Source: Oceanispirochaeta sp.
GTDB lineage: Bacteria > Spirochaetota > Spirochaetia > DSM-2461
DNA length: 37,271 nt
NCBI RefSeq assembly: GCF_027859075.1
Contig: NZ_JAQIBL010000039.1
Location: 1-37,271 of the forward strand
Direction of reading: 5' to 3'
The notes beneath the pieces were generated by a model. The model saw nothing but the letters and a program-made list of their open reading frames with translations, did no database searches and was not told the origin of the DNA. A program made the position numbers and the translations under genes. Positions 34,405 to 37,271 of the stretch are shown here, piece after piece. Every line of letters starts with the position of its first letter. Positions within the stretch are counted from its first letter, which is position 1.

Positions 34405-34511
34405 ATATTTAGATAGAAATCTTTCATCTTTTTAAATCTCTGACAAGAAAAGGTGAATTAACAGGTTTAGCTAAAGGAGTATAAGCCTCTATTCTATGAT
34501 AGATTATTCCT

Positions 34512-35237
34512 ATGCATCCCCCTTGTTCCTATTGTGGAAAAACTATCCATGGAAAATATATTCTGGATTTCTGGGGCAATTCCTATTGTGCCTTCCATCT
34601 CAAAACCACTCCCCAATGTGACTATTGCGGACGATTCATTGGAACAAAAAGCACGAAGGGAGGGAAGGCCTATCAGGATGGCCGCCGAATCTGCGGAATC
34701 TGCCTGATGAACTCCGTAGACACTCCCCGGAAGGGCCTGAAAATATTGGAAGAGGTTCATGATTCTCTTGAGATTTCCGGGATTAAAATAAGACCTTTTA
34801 AACCGGATTTTGCCCTCATCAGCCGTTCTAAAATGAAACAGCGGGATAGAGTCAGCGCGGAGAAACAGGGCACTGCCACATACCAGAGAGAAACAAAAAA
34901 TGGTAAACTAAGCCATTATATAATGGAAATATATATCCTGGATGGCCTGCCAAGGGTTAATTTTATTTCAACCTCTGCCCATGAATTGATGCACATATGG
35001 TTTTACAGCCATAATATCACTGATGCATCCCCTGCTTTAGTGGAAGGGAGCTGTAATATGGCATCCTATCTGGTTCTGAAAAGTCTGAAGACTCTGGAAG
35101 CCGAATACCTGATCCAAGGCTTATTCTCCAGTAAAAGCAAAGTATATGGATCCGGATTCCGGAAGGTTCAGAAGCTGGCCGACAGGCAGGGAATCACCGG
35201 CTGGCTTGAGTATTTAAAAACGCATAAGCGAATTTAA
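34512..35237 (+). CDS. LIM-like zinc finger / DA1-type metallopeptidase
   Basis: 241 residues, no export signal. The N-terminal 65 residues carry two zinc modules, C5-x2-C8-x17-C26-x2-H29 and C36-x2-C39-x21-C61-x2-C64. This is close to a LIM domain, but with a 6-residue linker instead of 2 and Cys/His order swapped at the third and fourth ligands. The C-terminal half has the zincin motif H157-E-L-M-H161 (STSAHELMHIW) with a third ligand candidate E178 (LVEGSCNMASY). That pattern matches the C-terminal peptidase of plant DA1, where a HEMMH motif is followed by an EG-x-C segment. Substrates in bacteria are unknown. There is no clear ribosome-binding site; a TATGAT box at 34495-34500 would leave a leader of about 5 nt. 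It is divergent from htrA. Confidence 0.85.
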   Translation: MHPPCSYCGKTIHGKYILDFWGNSYCAFHLKTTPQCDYCGRFIGTKSTKGGKAYQDGRRICGICLMNSVDTPRKGLKILEEVHDSLEISGIKIRPFKPDFALISRSKMKQRDRVSAEKQGTATYQRETKNGKLSHYIMEIYILDGLPRVNFISTSAHELMHIWFYSHNITDASPALVEGSCNMASYLVLKSLKTLEAEYLIQGLFSSKSKVYGSGFRKVQKLADRQGITGWLEYLKTHKRI

Positions 35238-35452
35238 TTAACTTTTTTTGCTCATCCCTTCCTTTATTGTCCACACAACCTAAAAACATTGAAAAATATC
35301 TTATACCTTTAAACTGACTGGACCTGTCTTCACACTGACAAACTCAGGTGTAAAAGGACAAGGTTCATTAGACAGGATATTTATTTCAGAGTAAAAACTG
35401 ATGACAATCCCGAAAATATAAATGTATCAATAAGTAATGATAAGGAGATCTA
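35238..35452. other. 215-bp intergenic region before the permease pair
   Basis: No coding frame is supported. It contains an AAGGAG ribosome-binding site directly before the ATG at 35453 and an imperfect inverted repeat near 35332-35352 (CACACTGA / TCAGGTGT, one bulged base). I found no convincing -35/-10 pair and no T-tailed terminator for the preceding gene. Confidence 0.5.
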
Positions 35453-35941
35453 ATGGAATCTGGTATTTTTTATGCTGTTGCAATCCTATTATTGATTTTT
35501 TCTATCCTAAAAGACAGAAAAAAAACAAAACAAGCCGTCATGAAATCTATAAAAAGTCTTCTGGGATTGCTGCCTCAAATGAGTTTCATTCTGATCGTCA
35601 TAGGATTGAGTTTATCCATGCTTTCTACCGAGACAATTTCAGAAATTATAGGTGAAAATTCAGGAATCGCAGGTATTGCCATGGCAATTGCGACGGGAGC
35701 CGTGACACTGGTCCCAAGTGTCATAGCCTTTCCTCTAGGCGCCACATTACTTGACCAGGGTGCCGGCCTGTTACAAATAGCCGGGTTTTTAGCAGCCCTG
35801 ATGGGTATCGGCATTGTGACATTCCCCATGGAAAAACAATTTTTTGGTACTGAGTTTGCTTTGTACAGAAATATTGGCACTCTGGTCATGACCATAACAT
35901 TCGTGTTGGCTATTTCCGTTTTAATGGGAGGGACAGCATGA
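35453..35941 (+). CDS. Half-size permease subunit, first of a pair
   Basis: 162-residue integral membrane protein with about four or five helices (5-19, 40-58, 71-95, 105-125, 140-160). A basic loop (KDRKKTKQ) after helix 1 suggests its cytosolic side. The conserved part holds IGENSG (66-71), P88 with AFP at 92-94, a GA pair (103-104) and FFG (130-132). It resembles one half of DUF318/YraQ-ArsP-type permeases, though that family call is tentative. The ATG has AAGGAG 6 nt upstream. It overlaps the next gene by 4 nt and aligns with it without gaps (see finding). The substrate is unknown. Confidence 0.8.
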   Translation: MESGIFYAVAILLLIFSILKDRKKTKQAVMKSIKSLLGLLPQMSFILIVIGLSLSMLSTETISEIIGENSGIAGIAMAIATGAVTLVPSVIAFPLGATLLDQGAGLLQIAGFLAALMGIGIVTFPMEKQFFGTEFALYRNIGTLVMTITFVLAISVLMGGTA

Positions 35942-36468
35942 AAAAAATTAAAAAATATACCATGTCCCTGATGGCACTGGGGGCCCTTCTGATCCTGTAT
36001 TATTTAAAACCGGAAACGGCGGTCAGTTCTATGTCCATATCTCTTTCAAGCGCTGGTACAATGCTGAAAATTCTCCCACCAATTCTCCTGATCATTAATC
36101 TGCTGGATATTTGGATTCCCAAAGCAATCATTATCAGACATATGGGAGAGAATGCCGGATTAAAAGGTTATTTCTGGGCCATAGTGCTGGGAACGTTCGG
36201 GGCCGGACCCTTGTATGCCGCATTTCCTATTGCAGCGATATTAGCCAACAAAGGGGCCCGTATCTCGTATATCATATTTTTCCTGGGTGTTTGGACGACA
36301 ACGAAGCTACCTATACTCATGTACGAACTTAATTTTTTCGGATTAAAATTTACAGCGATCCATGTAATCACAGGATTTATTGTCTTTTTTATCATGTCTA
36401 TTCTTATGGAAAAATTTCTGAAAGGAAAGAAGCTGGACCTGGTATATGAGAAACTTTCAAAGATGTGA
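35938..36468 (+). CDS. Half-size permease subunit, second of a pair
   Basis: 176-residue integral membrane protein with about four or five helices (10-22, 44-60, 76-100, 108-130, 140-158) and a basic C-terminal tail (KGKKLDLVYEKL). It carries the same conserved pattern as its partner: MGENAG (69-74), P91 with AFP at 95-97, a GA pair (106-107), P125 and FFG (133-135). The start ATG overlaps the stop of the first subunit (ATGA). The pair probably forms a heterodimer equivalent to a full-length two-repeat permease. No metal-binding cysteines of the ArsP type are seen, so arsenic export should not be assumed. Confidence 0.8.
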   Translation: MKKIKKYTMSLMALGALLILYYLKPETAVSSMSISLSSAGTMLKILPPILLIINLLDIWIPKAIIIRHMGENAGLKGYFWAIVLGTFGAGPLYAAFPIAAILANKGARISYIIFFLGVWTTTKLPILMYELNFFGLKFTAIHVITGFIVFFIMSILMEKFLKGKKLDLVYEKLSKM

Positions 36469-36733
36469 TTTAAAGCGTTCTTTGATCTTTTAAAATGCCG
36501 AATGACTACCGGCACTGTCCAAATTCTTCCAGAAGCGGACTGTAGATACACACCCTTTTTCTCAGTCTTCTTAATTACGATTTCTTATATAGTGAGATGA
36601 GACCATCTCATTTAATAGAATTCTTGTTGAAACATGACTAAAGGAAATAGGAATCATTCTTCTACAAAATGGGTTTTATTGTCATATTCCATTTTCCATT
36701 TTCTTGAAATCCACTTCACTCTCAACGGAGAAA
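36469..36733. other. Non-coding stretch between permease pair and ccdA
   Basis: No gene supported; an in-frame extension of ccdA back to 36634 has no ribosome-binding site and no family similarity. Two hairpins are visible: a weak 5-bp one at 36496-36514 (TGCCG / CGGCA) and a better one at 36593-36610. Neither is followed by a long T run. Confidence 0.5.
36593..36610 (+). terminator. Possible weak terminator or operator hairpin
   Basis: Perfect 7-bp inverted repeat TGAGATG-AGAC-CATCTCA, extendable by a G-T and an A-T pair, followed by TTTAAT on the plus strand. The short, AT-interrupted T tract makes intrinsic termination uncertain. Confidence 0.35.
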
Positions 36734-36762
36734 TTGACTACACACACTTCTTGTGTTATTTT
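36734..36762 (+). promoter_or_regulatory. ccdAB promoter with internal inverted repeat
   Basis: TTGACT (36734-36739) and TATTTT (36757-36762) are separated by exactly 17 nt. Between them lies ACAC-TTCTT-GTGT (36744-36756), a small inverted repeat placed as an operator would be for autoregulation by the antitoxin. The expected RNA start falls at or next to the ccdA ATG at 36769. Confidence 0.6.
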
Positions 36763-36768
36763 ATACAC

Positions 36769-36987
36769 ATGAAAACGAGAACAAATGTGAGTATAGACCG
36801 TGAGTTATTGGAATCAGCCAGGAATCAGAATATAATTATTTCTACACTACTTGAAAAAGCGTTGAAGGAAGAATTAAAGAAAAAAGCTGAAGAAGCCTGG
36901 ATTGAAGAAAATAAAGCCAACCTGAATAGGTATAATCAGCGGATTACTGAAGTGGGTGCATTCAGTGATGGTCTGAGGACCTTTTAA
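36769..36987 (+). CDS. ccdA: CcdA-type antitoxin
   Basis: 72-residue antitoxin of a type II system. The N-terminal part (MKTRTNVSIDRELLESARN) fits the ribbon-helix-helix DNA-binding domain used for autorepression. The C-terminal part WIEENKANLNRYNQRITEVGAFSDGLRTF (described as W-x2-EN, then YN, then the G-x-FSD-x2-R-x-F end) is the intrinsically disordered CcdB-binding tail and matches the family closely. The stop overlaps the ccdB start (TAATG), the usual coupling. No Shine-Dalgarno sequence precedes the ATG, and the promoter suggests a leaderless transcript. Confidence 0.92.
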   Translation: MKTRTNVSIDRELLESARNQNIIISTLLEKALKEELKKKAEEAWIEENKANLNRYNQRITEVGAFSDGLRTF

Positions 36988-37271
36988 TGAAACAATTTGA
37001 TATATTCAGAAATAAAAATCCGAATAGCTCAAAGGAGGTTCCCTTTCTAATCAATCTTCAATCTGATCCAATGGATCTTCTGGCAACCAGGATAGTTGCT
37101 CCTCTTAGAAGAGAAACAGAATATTCAGACCAGAAACTTTCCCGGGTTCACATCCCCATTAGTATCGGAAAGGAGGAATATATAATTTTCATATCAGAAT
37201 TGGCGGCCATTCCCTCTGAACTGATGGGTGAGAAAGTCATGAATGCGGCAGTCCTGAGACAAGAATTTACA
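36987..37271 (+). CDS. ccdB: CcdB-type toxin, C-terminus cut by window edge
   Basis: 95 residues visible, open at the right edge; F-plasmid CcdB is 101 residues, so only a short end is missing. F-CcdB poisons DNA gyrase. Family features are the MKQFDIFRN start, FLINLQSDPMDLLATRIVAPL (the strand holding VQSD in F-CcdB, then RIV-x-PL), and ISELAAIPSELMGEKV. The residues needed for gyrase poisoning are at the extreme C-terminus in F-CcdB and lie outside the window, so activity cannot be judged. It pairs with ccdA by a 1-nt overlap. Confidence 0.9.
   Translation, partial: MKQFDIFRNKNPNSSKEVPFLINLQSDPMDLLATRIVAPLRRETEYSDQKLSRVHIPISIGKEEYIIFISELAAIPSELMGEKVMNAAVLRQEFT

Noticed and set aside
35332-35352. 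Operator for a named metal-responsive repressor before the permease pair
   Set aside because: The repeat is imperfect and short and matches no regulator box I can name; recorded only as part of the intergenic description.
36634-36768. In-frame N-terminal extension of ccdA by 45 codons
   Set aside because: It covers the ccdA promoter, has no ribosome-binding site, and adds residues not seen in CcdA antitoxins; the ATG at 36769 gives the family-typical 72 residues.
1-37271. CRISPR array, insertion sequence, prophage or tRNA gene
   Set aside because: No regular repeat-spacer pattern, transposase, integrase, phage structural gene or cloverleaf sequence was seen on reading both strands.

Overview
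This window looks like core chromosome of a free-living, probably marine spirochaete (Spirochaetales/Spirochaetaceae). The best evidence is the V-type ATPase operon. Its order is E - DUF2764 - A - B - D - I - K with no recognisable C, F or G subunit, which is the layout known from Treponema and Borrelia. Other support comes from spirochaete-style lipoproteins and from an LptD/OstA-like outer-membrane protein, which points to a diderm cell. Base composition is moderate and slightly AT-rich. TTG is used often as a start codon, each time behind a visible Shine-Dalgarno sequence. I cannot name the species.

Layout. (1) 1-1933, minus: gap then pgk (pgk runs off the left edge), with a good promoter just upstream of gap. 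(2) 1937-8309, minus: a tightly overlapping operon phoH - pgpH-like 7TM-HD hydrolase - ybeY - corC-like CBS protein - secreted TPR protein, covering RNA/ribosome maturation and cyclic-di-AMP turnover. (3) 8326-16632, minus: ispG - secreted TPR protein - uvrA - lptD-like gene. (4) 16704-25395, minus: V-ATPase operon headed by a lipoprotein gene and two small genes of unknown function, ending at a strong intrinsic terminator. (5) 25426-27436, minus: small zinc-ribbon protein - murI - rsgA, coupled by 4-nt overlaps. (6) 27488-28641, plus: zinc-knuckle/pentapeptide protein and a metallo-beta-lactamase-fold hydrolase. (7) 28652-34404, minus: htrA/degP - uvrB - SH3-like lipoprotein - yggS - small membrane protein - rluD-type pseudouridine synthase. 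(8) 34512-37271, plus: an accessory-looking end holding a LIM-like/DA1-type metallopeptidase, a pair of half-size paralogous permease subunits, and a ccdAB toxin-antitoxin pair (ccdB cut by the right edge).

Most genes are housekeeping. The less ordinary content is the bacterial DA1-like peptidase; the two-gene permease whose halves align without gaps over about 74 residues; the V-ATPase operon with three uncharacterised leading genes and a K subunit carrying the residues that bind sodium in Enterococcus NtpK; a hairpin before atpK; a palindrome covering the uvrB ribosome-binding region; and a ccdA gene whose promoter seems to place the transcript start at its ATG. I saw no CRISPR array, insertion sequence, rRNA or tRNA.
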